Assembly (NCBI GenBank): GCA_007130265.1
Contig: SLST01000166.1
Span: forward strand, 1-6,127
Reading direction: 5' to 3'
Source: Spirochaetales bacterium
GTDB taxonomy: Bacteria; Spirochaetota; Spirochaetia; DSM-27196; SLST01
DNA: 6,127 bases
The notes beneath the pieces are model-generated. The model was not told the DNA's origin. It worked only from the letters and a program-made list of their open reading frames with translations, and did not search any database. Position numbers and translations under genes: made by a program. This document shows positions 1 through 5,565 of the stretch, piece after piece. The first letter of the stretch is position 1. Each line of letters begins with the position of its first letter.

Positions 1-406
1 CGCTCATCACAACGACGGAGATGAAGTTTGGCGCATAGGTAACGGTCTGGATAACGCGCCTGTACCGCTTGTGCTTGAATGCGTTCAGCAGGAGCGCGAG
101 GATGATCGGTATGGGGAAGCCGGCCACGAGCGAATACGCACTGAGGGCAAAGGTGTTCCATACGGTGATCGTGAAGTTCGGCGAGTTGAAGAACCTCAGA
201 AAGTGCGTAAGACCGACCCACTCGCTGCCCCAGAACCCGCGGCGCAACGAGAAGTTCCGGAAGGCAATCTGAACCCCGTAGATGGGTACGTAGTGGAACA
301 CGAACGTGATAACGATCCCGGGCAGGACGAACAGGTAGAGCCCCGCATTGTCCTTGATGTTGATCCATCGTTTCCGCCGTTTCTCGGCGATTACCAGGTC
401 GGCCAA
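1..406 (-). CDS. Carbohydrate ABC transporter permease, LplB type (5' part only)
   Basis: Inner-membrane permease subunit of a binding-protein-dependent sugar importer. The 135 visible residues begin with a basic cytoplasmic leader (EKRRKRW near residues 8-14). A first membrane helix follows at about 20-42 (LYLFVLPGIVITFVF), then the segment VPIYGVQIAFRNF typical of LplB/COG4209 permeases. From about residue 82 (TVWNTFALSAYSLV) the BPD_transp_1 region begins, ending in NAFKHKRYRRVIQT...APNFISVVV, which matches the family. The gene runs off the left edge, so the EAA loop and C-terminus are not visible. I chose the TTG at 406 because AGGAG lies 7 nt upstream and the leader length then fits the family. 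No in-frame ATG was found upstream. The sugar is unknown. LplB proteins usually work with a second permease and a lipoprotein binding protein, which would lie outside the window. The family call is confident; the start is moderately sure. Confidence 0.88.
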   Translation of the reverse strand, partial: MADLVIAEKRRKRWINIKDNAGLYLFVLPGIVITFVFHYVPIYGVQIAFRNFSLRRGFWGSEWVGLTHFLRFFNSPNFTITVWNTFALSAYSLVAGFPIPIILALLLNAFKHKRYRRVIQTVTYAPNFISVVVMS

Positions 407-413
407 AAACTCA

Positions 414-418
414 CTCCT
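414..418 (-). promoter_or_regulatory. Ribosome binding site supporting a TTG start
   Basis: On the minus strand AGGAG sits 7 nt before the TTG at 406. It is the only good Shine-Dalgarno match near the expected start of the LplB-type permease and therefore decides this start. A nearby GTG in another frame soon hits a stop. Confidence 0.65.
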
Positions 419-469
419 ACGAGTCAACCGCGCCCACGGAAGAGGTCCGTCGAACGATTCAGCAAACGC

Positions 470-499
470 AGTGTAACTCTTCAGACAACTTTTTGTCAA
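470..499 (-). promoter_or_regulatory. Sigma-70-like promoter of the sugar permease gene
   Basis: On the minus strand a consensus TTGACA (499-494) is followed after 18 bp by TACACT (475-470). Transcription would begin near 463, giving a leader of about 57 nt before the TTG start. The -35 box falls inside a perfect inverted repeat, so repressor control is likely. Spacing and sequence are seen directly; function is inferred. Confidence 0.6.
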
Positions 500-508
500 C
501 AAAAAGTT
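487..508. repeat. Perfect 9-bp inverted repeat (candidate operator)
   Basis: Arms AACTTTTTG (487-495) and CAAAAAGTT (500-508) are exact reverse complements separated by 4 bp. The repeat covers the -35 box of the permease promoter. It is an AT-rich island in GC-rich DNA. A dimeric regulator of the sugar locus could bind here, but the family of regulator cannot be told from the site. As RNA it would lie upstream of the predicted start, so it is unlikely to be a terminator for this gene. Confidence 0.6.
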
Positions 509-581
509 AACATCTGTTGCGTGAGTTCCTTAGTGCGGGAGGTCCGAGGGCGGGGCTTCAGTCAATCGCGGAAGAAGGAGG

Positions 582-836
582 CACGCCGTCTCGTTCAACC
601 GGGATCCGGTCGTCACCGCCTCGTGGCCGCATGCGGGAGATCTGCCGTCGCAGGCATCGCTGTTCACCGTCAGCGACGCCCGGGTGCATCTGAGCGCAAT
701 CAAGCGGGCGGAGGCGTCTGCCAGGGTCGTTCTCCGCCTGTGCGAGACCGGCGGCCGCGCCACGACCGCGCGGCTCGAGAGCCTCTACCCTGTCCGACGC
801 GCGTGAGAGACGAACGCGCTCGAGACCGGCCCGTAG
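582..836 (+). pseudogene. Relic of the C-terminal end of a GH38-like alpha-mannosidase
   Basis: The plus strand keeps an open frame from about 582 to a TGA at 804, with no start codon or ribosome binding site. Recognisable pieces are HAVSFNRDPVV, then SLFTVSDARVHLSAIKRAE, then VVLRLCETGGRATTARL and PVRRA. This order resembles the C-terminal beta domain of family 38 glycosidases (a phrase like 'SfLsv...vvlsalKrae...vvRlyE..Gr...'). The frame continues past the TGA as ETNALETGP to a TAG at 834. This is the type of tail (RRA-x-E-x-N-x-LE) the family carries, so the TGA looks like a nonsense change. The catalytic domain is absent: upstream is the promoter of the divergent sugar permease. It is probably the leftover of a glycan-use gene. 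Family assignment is from memory of the family pattern over only about 80 residues, so it is moderate. Confidence 0.5.
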
Positions 837-862
837 AAGCACGACTAGCCCTCTGCGCGCTC

Positions 863-1894
863 CTACCGTTTCAGCAGCAGCGCCCACACCCAGTCGACCG
901 CCGTGTGCGCGAGGACCGCCGCGCCAAGACCGCCCTTCAGGTACGCGACGCCGTAGAAGACCCCCGCGACCGAGGCGAAGCCTATGTAGTGCCAGCGATA
1001 GTCCGGACCCGCATTGTTCCAGTGCATCGCCCCGAAGAGGACCGACGCCACGGCCATCCCCACCCACCACCGTCCGGCGATCCGAGCCGCGCCGCGCTGC
1101 AGCACCGCCCGTGCGACGAGTTCCTCCGGGATTGCGATCGTGAGCCAGATACCGAGAAACGCCACGACGAGCTCGAACACGCCTGAAGCGTCGCGCGGCA
1201 GCCGTGGCGAGAAGCGCAGAAATCCGGTCGCGAGACCGGCGGGCACGATCGTCACGATGATCGCACCGAGGGCGATCGCCGCCCAGAGCCACGTGCGCCG
1301 GTCGAAACGTAACGGCAGGTCCTGCCGATCATCGCAGGGCAGGGTCCGAACCACGAGCAGCAGAATCGCCGCGACCCAAAGCGAGTTTATCGTGTAGCTC
1401 ATGCCCTCCAGTCCGGCGAACAGGACGCCCGTGTACCGGTGATCAAAGCCGACGAACAGGACGACGGAAGCCCCGACGCCGACGACGAACACCGCCTTTC
1501 GCGCGCTGCGGGGGCCGCCGGATGTGCGGCGTCCGGCAGAAATCAGGAGCACGAGCGCGACGATGGGAACCACGTACCAGAGCAGCGCGACCACACGCGT
1601 CTGCGCATCACCGGTCGCGATCGGGCGCACCGTCGCCGATGCGAGCACCGCCGGCAGCCCGGCGAGCACGGTGGCGATCACGAGTCGCCACGATGGCTGA
1701 GCTTCGTCGGCCGCAAGCAGCGCAGCCGCAGGGCGAAAGGTTTGGCCAAGGATCAACCCGGCGAGAACGACCAACGTGGTTGCCGTCCCGGCGGTCGCCA
1801 CGATACCCGGCTGCGGGAACAGGACAAGCACGAGAAGGGTGAGCAGACCCGATGCGATGGCGAGAGTCACGAGCCGAACGATTCGCTTATTCAC
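863..1894 (-). CDS. CPBP family intramembrane metalloprotease (CAAX/Abi type)
   Basis: A 343-residue polytopic membrane protein with about ten hydrophobic segments (roughly 5-26, 31-50, 70-88, 101-120, 134-150, 167-183, 202-222, 240-256, 276-292, 304-340). The C-terminal third carries the PF02517 motifs: EExxxR at 257-262 (EELVAR), FxxxH at 287-291 (FGAMH) and a last histidine at 330 in AHTAVDW. These residues form the metal-dependent active site of Rce1-like proteases, so the catalytic set looks complete. The last motif is HxxxD rather than the common HxxxN. The start is the GTG at 1894, preceded by GGAGG at 7 nt. A longer reading to 1993 would overlap the upstream ATPase and has no ribosome binding site. 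The gene begins 28 nt after the ATPase stop, so the two very likely share a transcript. The substrate is unknown. The family includes bacteriocin-immunity and prenyl-protein processing members. Confidence 0.9.
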   Translation of the reverse strand: MNKRIVRLVTLAIASGLLTLLVLVLFPQPGIVATAGTATTLVVLAGLILGQTFRPAAALLAADEAQPSWRLVIATVLAGLPAVLASATVRPIATGDAQTRVVALLWYVVPIVALVLLISAGRRTSGGPRSARKAVFVVGVGASVVLFVGFDHRYTGVLFAGLEGMSYTINSLWVAAILLLVVRTLPCDDRQDLPLRFDRRTWLWAAIALGAIIVTIVPAGLATGFLRFSPRLPRDASGVFELVVAFLGIWLTIAIPEELVARAVLQRGAARIAGRWWVGMAVASVLFGAMHWNNAGPDYRWHYIGFASVAGVFYGVAYLKGGLGAAVLAHTAVDWVWALLLKR

Positions 1895-1901
1895 ACGAGA
1901 T

Positions 1902-1906
1902 CCTCC
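1902..1906 (-). promoter_or_regulatory. Ribosome binding site fixing the CPBP start
   Basis: GGAGG on the minus strand lies 7 nt upstream of the GTG at 1894, in the 28-nt gap after the ATPase stop. It supports a GTG start giving 343 residues instead of the longer ATG reading frame. Confidence 0.75.
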
Positions 1907-1922
1907 ACAGGGTCCGGCATGG

Positions 1923-3059
1923 TTACTCGACCTTCCGCTCGCGCTGGCGGTTGAGCCACTCGGCGAAGGCGGGGTCGACGACCGTCCAGTCATCCTCGCG
2001 CGTGCGCTCGATCAGGTCGAGCTCCTCGAGCTTGCGCGAGGCGTGCTGAACACCTCCTACTGAGCCCAGGTTGTGCGCGGCAACGTAGGAGGAAGCGAGC
2101 AGATGGGGCGTGGGTTCGCGCGCGAGCGCCTGCAGAAGACGGCGTTGGCCCGGCGGGAGGTTCAGCACGGTCGCCTCGAAGACAGGGCGTTCGGTCGCGA
2201 GCAGGCGCTCGTACGCGTCCGCGATCGCCTCAGCCGTTATGGTACGGCTGAGCTCGTAGACGAGGAAGGCGAGCTTCTCAGTGTAGTAGGGGTGCGCGGC
2301 GGCGGCCGCGACGAGCTCGGCCGCCGCGGCCCGGCTGCACCGACGGCCGGCCCCACTGAACTGCGCGCGCACGAAGTCCGTAAGCTCGTCTTCGGGCAGG
2401 CGCGGCAGCGGGTAGTTGATCGCGGTCTGGAAGAAGGGGCGCTGTGAGTCGGTGAAGATGCCAAGCAGAATACGACGTCGGCTTCCCACAAAGAAATACG
2501 AGGCTTGGTGATTCTGGATACGCGTTCTGAATGCCGCCTCGACCTCGAGGGCGCGGTCAAGCGTTACGATCTCCTGGAACTCGTCGAGCGCAACGTGCAC
2601 CGGAGAGTCGACCTGCTCGATGAACCGGCCAAAGCTGTCAAGCGTTTCCTCGAGCAGCGCGATGCCAAGCCCCTGCGCCCCGGCCGACTCCACGCTCAGG
2701 CTGAACCCGCTCTCGGGGTCCGGCTTCAGGACCGGACGGAACGATCGTATCGTGGTGAGCGCCTTCTTCCAGAGCGGTTCACGGCTGTGCGTGAACGCGA
2801 AGACCGCGTTCGCGAAGCGGGCGGCTACCTCGTCGACCGACGAAACCCCGAAGAAGTCAACGAAAACCGTGACCGCGCCGGCCGCGGCGAGATCCCGCTG
2901 GACGCGCCGCACGAGCGAGGTCTTTCCGTACCGTCTGGGCGAGTAGAGAACTACGTTCGCCCCGCTTTGCGCGAACGAGGAGAGCTCGTGGAGCTCGACG
3001 GTACGGTCGCAGAGTGGCCGGTCGTCCGGGATCACCTGGAGGTAGAAAGGGTTCGTCAT
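1923..3059 (-). CDS. PF01637-type (COG1672) P-loop ATPase with winged-helix C-terminus
   Basis: A soluble 378-residue ATPase. The N-terminal MTNPFYLQVIPDDRPLCDR followed by ANVVLYSPRRYGKTSL (Walker A, about 35-49, with G45 K46 T47) is characteristic of the archaeal-type ATPase_2 family. Walker B is HVALDEF at 155-161 (D159, E160). A sensor-like strand YFFVGSRRR lies at 188-196, and HPYYTEKLAF at 256-265 matches the family's 'PYY' motif. Residues about 303-370 (LPPGQRRLLQAL...SVGGVQHASRKLEELDLIERT...VVDPAFAEWL) look like a winged-helix domain that could bind DNA or protein. The start at 3059 has GGAGG 4 nt upstream. The ATG at 3077 lies inside the AT-rich operator-like region and lacks a ribosome binding site. 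It heads an apparent two-gene operon with the CPBP protease. The cellular role of the family is poorly known, and membership of the STAND-like ATPases is general knowledge, not shown here. Confidence 0.88.
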   Translation of the reverse strand: MTNPFYLQVIPDDRPLCDRTVELHELSSFAQSGANVVLYSPRRYGKTSLVRRVQRDLAAAGAVTVFVDFFGVSSVDEVAARFANAVFAFTHSREPLWKKALTTIRSFRPVLKPDPESGFSLSVESAGAQGLGIALLEETLDSFGRFIEQVDSPVHVALDEFQEIVTLDRALEVEAAFRTRIQNHQASYFFVGSRRRILLGIFTDSQRPFFQTAINYPLPRLPEDELTDFVRAQFSGAGRRCSRAAAAELVAAAAAHPYYTEKLAFLVYELSRTITAEAIADAYERLLATERPVFEATVLNLPPGQRRLLQALAREPTPHLLASSYVAAHNLGSVGGVQHASRKLEELDLIERTREDDWTVVDPAFAEWLNRQRERKVE

Positions 3060-3075
3060 GGCGCCTCCAACAGCC

Positions 3076-3107
3076 ATTATGGTATGTACATTATGATACT
3101 ACCATAA
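3076..3107 (-). promoter_or_regulatory. AT-rich repeat-bearing promoter/operator of the ATPase-CPBP unit
   Basis: Arms TTATGGTA (3077-3084) and TACCATAA (3100-3107) form a perfect 8-bp inverted repeat with a 15-bp spacer. A third, near-copy TTATGATA (3091-3098) lies 14 bp from the first in direct orientation. On the minus strand two CATAAT hexamers (3095-3090 and 3081-3076) could serve as -10 boxes; I see no convincing -35. The region is strikingly AT-rich against its surroundings. An operator for a dimeric or oligomeric repressor, possibly autoregulation by the winged-helix ATPase, is an inference. Confidence 0.5.
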
Positions 3108-3159
3108 AAGCGTTGCTCTGACGATCGCTACGTCGTTCTTTTCGTGCTCCACACTCCCC

Positions 3160-4455
3160 TCACGCGATGAGATTCCCGTAGACCATCCCGGCCGCGGTCG
3201 AGAGAGCGACAACGAGGCCTACGTAGACGAGCGTCTTCTTAGCACCGAGCTCGCCGCCGATCACCATGAGGGACGGTAACGAGAGCGACGGTCCGGCGAG
3301 CAGCAGCGCGAGTGCCGGACCCTGGTTCATGCCGGCGCCGAGGAGGCCCTGCATGATCGGGACTTCGGTGAGCGTGGCAAAGTACATGAGCGCGCCGGCC
3401 ACCGAGGCCATGAGGTTGCTGCCGACCGAATTGGTTCCGACGAGGCTCGCGATCCAACTTTCCGGAATAAGCGCCATGTGGCCGGGCCGGCCGAGGAGGA
3501 AACCGGCGACGAGCACGCCGCCGAAGAGCAGCGGCAGGATCTGCACCGAGAAGTCGCGCGTCGCCTTCACCCAGTCGGTGACCTCGCTCTTCGTGAACCA
3601 CCGCACGAGCGCGTAGACGAGTATGACGCCGAAGATCGCGGCGATCGCCCACCTCCACTGGTACAAGATATCCCACCAGCCGACGGAACCGCCGGAAGGC
3701 GCCCAGTTGAGGAAGACCAGTATACCGATCATCGAAGCCATGGAGATCACCGTCTTTCCGATGCCGCGAGACTCGTCGTCGTCGAAGCTCTCGAACATCG
3801 CCGCGTTCGTGGTACGTTCCCTGTCTTCCTTGAGGAAGATGAGCTGCATCACCAGCCCGATCACGAAGGCGAAGACGATCGCTCCAACCGCGCGGGCAAC
3901 GCCAAGCTGTACGCCAAGCACCTTCGCGGTGAGGATGATCGCGAGCACGTTGATCGCCGGCCCCGAGTAGAGGAAGCTCACCGCGGGGCCAAGCCCTGCT
4001 CCCTTCTTGTAAATCCCCTTGAAGAGCGGAAGAACCGTGCACGAGCAGACCGCTAGAATAGTCCCGGAGACCGACGCGACACTGTAAGCCACGAGTTTGG
4101 GCGCAGCGGGCCCGAGGTACTTGATCACCGCCTGCTGGTTGAGAAAGACGGTGATCGCGCCGGCGATGAAGAAGGCCGGCACGAGACAGAGCAGGACGTG
4201 CTCGCGCGCGTACTCGCCGAGCATGAAGAACGCCTCGTTGACGGCGGCTGACACCCGCGGCGCGGACCACGGCACGAAGAACACGACGAGGAAGACCCCC
4301 GCCATGAGGGTCAGCAGACGGTTCGTCTTCTCTCCCCAGAATCGTCGGACGAGCCCCGGGCCATGCGCCTTCGGTGATTGCCGCCGGGCGCCGGAGTCCC
4401 GGAGCGGGGAGGAGTTATCGGCCTGTTGAGTCGGGGTAACCGTATGTGTGCTCAT
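3160..4455 (-). CDS. Full-length COG0701/PF03773 permease (ArsP-like)
   Basis: A 431-residue inner-membrane permease. After a hydrophilic leader (1-45) come helices at about 46-63, 86-105, 121-140, 156-176, 188-207, 235-250, 268-285, 304-321, 345-362, 379-400 and 408-425. The first repeat carries the signature VCSCTVLPLFKGIYKKGAGLGPAVSFLYSGPAINVLAI (split: CSC at 137-139, SGPAIN at 164-169). A parallel second repeat at about 362-394 (TEVPIMQGLLGAG..., AGPSLSLPS) lacks the cysteines. The family includes ArsP, which exports organoarsenicals, and related permeases thought to move metals or metalloids; the substrate here is not known. The ATG at 4455 has GGGAGG 7 nt upstream. Its A overlaps as ATGA with a TGA in the frame in which the broken thioredoxin gene begins, which suggests ancestral translational coupling. 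The upstream ATG at 4494 lacks a good ribosome binding site. The gene appears intact. Confidence 0.9.
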   Translation of the reverse strand: MSTHTVTPTQQADNSSPLRDSGARRQSPKAHGPGLVRRFWGEKTNRLLTLMAGVFLVVFFVPWSAPRVSAAVNEAFFMLGEYAREHVLLCLVPAFFIAGAITVFLNQQAVIKYLGPAAPKLVAYSVASVSGTILAVCSCTVLPLFKGIYKKGAGLGPAVSFLYSGPAINVLAIILTAKVLGVQLGVARAVGAIVFAFVIGLVMQLIFLKEDRERTTNAAMFESFDDDESRGIGKTVISMASMIGILVFLNWAPSGGSVGWWDILYQWRWAIAAIFGVILVYALVRWFTKSEVTDWVKATRDFSVQILPLLFGGVLVAGFLLGRPGHMALIPESWIASLVGTNSVGSNLMASVAGALMYFATLTEVPIMQGLLGAGMNQGPALALLLAGPSLSLPSLMVIGGELGAKKTLVYVGLVVALSTAAGMVYGNLIA

Positions 4456-4715
4456 GCGCCTGCCTCCCTGTTTCGACGGTATTCGAACGGACATGATGCA
4501 CGGAGAGGAGTCGGCCCACCTGAACGAGCTTGCCGTCGATCACAACGCCCGGTGTCACGAGCAAGCCTATCTCCATGAGCGTGTCGAGATCGGTGACCTA
4601 TTCGACCTCAATGCCGATCGCTCCTTCGGCATGCAGCTTCTCTATCGCTTCATCCGTGTTCGCTTTCAGCAGTCGGCATTTTGGGGCAACCGGTGCCGAG
4701 GACCGCAACGGTCAT
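4452..4715 (-). pseudogene. Broken thioredoxin-like gene (redox-active disulfide protein 2, TM0996/MTH895 type)
   Basis: A good start (ATG 4715, GGAG 6 nt upstream) opens MTVAVLGTGCPK, the N-terminus of a small thioredoxin with a CPxC active site. An AAAA run at 4679-4682 carries one A too many, so the frame leaves inside the motif and stops after 21 codons. Removing one A restores CRLLKANTDEAIEKLHAEG, then IEVE, a TAG at 4600-4598 (expected to be an ordinary codon before VTD), then VTDLDTLMEIGLLVTPGVVIDGKLVQVGR. The family hallmarks CxxC, the cis-proline TP and VIDGK are all visible. A further base loss near 4480-4490 would return the frame to the TGA at 4454 that overlaps the permease start; this third lesion is my inference. 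The protein probably served as thiol redox partner of the permease. Decay is favoured, but assembly indels would look similar. Confidence 0.75.
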
Positions 4716-4734
4716 TACTCTCTCCATTAATGTC

Positions 4735-4748
4735 TGTTTGGTCAAACA
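4735..4748. promoter_or_regulatory. Palindromic operator candidate
   Basis: TGTTTG (4735-4740) and CAAACA (4743-4748) are exact reverse complements around a 2-bp centre, with further matching GT/AC pairs at 4732-4733 and 4750-4751. It overlaps the -10 box of the promoter of the thioredoxin-permease unit, so a bound repressor would block transcription. An ArsR-type metal sensor is a natural guess from gene context, but no such gene is in the window. Confidence 0.5.
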
Positions 4749-4773
4749 TACAATATCGCAAGAAGATTTTCAA
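4745..4773 (-). promoter_or_regulatory. Promoter of the thioredoxin-permease unit
   Basis: TTGAAA (4773-4768), a 17-bp spacer and TATGTT (4750-4745) on the minus strand give a plausible sigma-70 promoter, with a start near 4738 and a leader of about 23 nt. It lies between the half-permease relic and the thioredoxin start, so the permease can be transcribed without the broken genes further upstream. Confidence 0.5.
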
Positions 4774-4784
4774 CCTCTTCGTGC

Positions 4785-5004
4785 CTATTCTGCGATCGCG
4801 AGGCCGGAGAGTCTGTCGGTGCCCATGATCCGTGAAAGGATGAAGCTCATCAGCAGGATCGCCGGGACGTTGAGCGCGAGCCGCGTCAGCGCGAAAGCTG
4901 GGCCGAGCGGCGTAGAGCGGTCCGGCCGCCGCTGAACCCATCACGAAGGCGATCACCGTGCCGAGCGCCGCAAGCGCAATCGCCGGTCCTACGATCCGCC
5001 GCAC
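4785..5004 (-). pseudogene. Internally deleted half-size permease relic (second of a pair)
   Basis: From the GTG at 5004 the frame reads MRRIVGPAIALAA, then LGTVIAFVMGSAAAGPLYAA. The frame is then lost near 4905-4911. Read one base over, it continues as LGPAFALTRLALNVPAILLMSFILSRIMG to a TAG at 4787-4785. The pieces match the start, the AGPLYAA helix and the last helix of short COG0701-type permeases (normally about 160-180 residues), but only about 70 residues remain. The central stretch between AGPLYAA and ALTRLAL is missing. A second in-frame deletion after GPAIALAA is likely, because the helices and the charged loop expected there are absent. The 5' end overlaps the preceding relic by 16 nt, as in translationally coupled pairs. 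The call rests on recalled family pattern. Confidence 0.55.
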
Positions 5005-5272
5005 GCCCGTTCGCCCCGATTCAGGTTTCGCGGAGTTCCTCCCAGGACGAGTGCCATCGCACCGGCAACGACGAGGGCAAACAGGAACGCGAGCTCATTC
5101 CCTGCAGCGGCCACGGGCGTCCCGAACACCTGCTGTTCGACGGGAAAGGTGATGACGCCCACCATCATGAGGGTCGACACGAAAGCGGCGATCTGCATGA
5201 GCCCAGCGCTCTGCTCGAGCAGCAACGCAGCGAGCGGGATGCGACAAAGGCGGGCATAGGCGTGGTTAGGAC
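4989..5272 (-). pseudogene. N-terminally truncated, frameshifted half-size permease relic (first of a pair)
   Basis: Downstream part: IPLAALLLEQSAGLMQIAAFVSTLMMVGVITFPVE, then FGTPVAAAGNELAFLFALVVAGAMALVL, ending in a TAG at 4991-4989. This strongly resembles the C-terminal half of short COG0701 permeases (pattern QIAAFxSTLMMVGVxTxPVE). Just upstream, in another frame, PMPAFVA is readable. A single missing base near 5236-5240 would join them as PAFVAFPLAALLLEQSAG, the expected sequence. Nothing recognisable of the N-terminal 60-80 residues remains beyond about 5272. The open frame could still give a 103-residue peptide, but the family core is incomplete. Together with the next relic this looks like a former tandem half-permease operon. 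Confidence 0.6.
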
Positions 5273-5526
5273 TGGTGCCGAAAGTGTTGGACCAGGACAC
5301 GATGCCTCATCTCCGGCGGGTTCTTGGAGAGATGCTGCCCAGATGCGGGCGTGGTCGGTGATGCACTTGGAGGTGAGGAGGCTGTGCACCCCCAAGGGAC
5401 CGCCATGCCCCCCCAACCGTCCGTGTTCTCTCGCGTCCGGCGATCGATGCTGAAGCCGTGGGCAGGGTCAGTTACTCACGCCGGCCGAGCCCTTGCGGCG
5501 AAGCGGCTGACCGCCGCGAGGTTGCG
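5273..5526. other. Stretch without a recognisable gene
   Basis: Between the half-permease relic and the MFS promoter, all six frames give only short, low-complexity or family-less translations, with no credible ribosome binding site. I see no tRNA, terminator or insertion-sequence end. Its only structure is an imperfect inverted repeat at 5366-5396. It may hold the decayed upstream part of the half-permease cluster. Confidence 0.4.
5366..5396. repeat. Imperfect 10-bp inverted repeat
   Basis: CTTGGAGGTG (5366-5375) and CACCCCCAAG (5387-5396) pair at 9 of 10 positions across an 11-nt loop. No T-run follows on either strand, so a classical terminator is unlikely. It may be fortuitous in G/C-rich DNA. 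Confidence 0.3.
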
Positions 5527-5556
5527 GTGACGGTTCCCTCCCATCCACGATATACT
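5527..5556 (+). promoter_or_regulatory. Promoter of the MFS gene, likely leaderless
   Basis: GTGACG (5527-5532), an 18-bp spacer and TATACT (5551-5556). The expected transcription start (about 5562-5564) lies only a few bases before the ATG at 5566, and no Shine-Dalgarno sequence precedes that ATG. The -10 box is good, the -35 weak. Confidence 0.5.
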
Positions 5557-5565
5557 GCGCCCAAA

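Noticed and set aside
71..1186. Long plus-strand open frame of 371 codons
   Set aside because: Antisense to the ABC permease, its promoter and the CPBP gene. It is rich in R/E/P/G and has no ribosome site or family features, so it is a GC-rich shadow frame.
558..1292. Minus-strand open frame of 244 codons
   Set aside because: Out of frame with the clear CPBP gene and highly arginine-rich; an artefact of GC-rich codons.
3105..3159. Rho-independent terminator after the permease gene
   Set aside because: Only weak 4-bp stems (GACG/CGTC) with large loops and a short T-run some distance away; not convincing.
3239..4270. Minus-strand 343-codon frame inside the permease
   Set aside because: Shifted copy of the permease reading frame with extreme R/A content; the membrane-protein frame is the real one.
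4679..4682. Programmed frameshifting at CCC-AAA-A in the thioredoxin gene
   Set aside because: A slippery-looking site exists, but a separate TAG and a shifted end also break the frame. Decay or sequence error is simpler.
4666..5004. A 112-residue protein across the half-permease relic and the thioredoxin promoter
   Set aside because: Only its first 35 or so residues have family character. The rest is out-of-frame sequence, so it is treated as part of a pseudogene.
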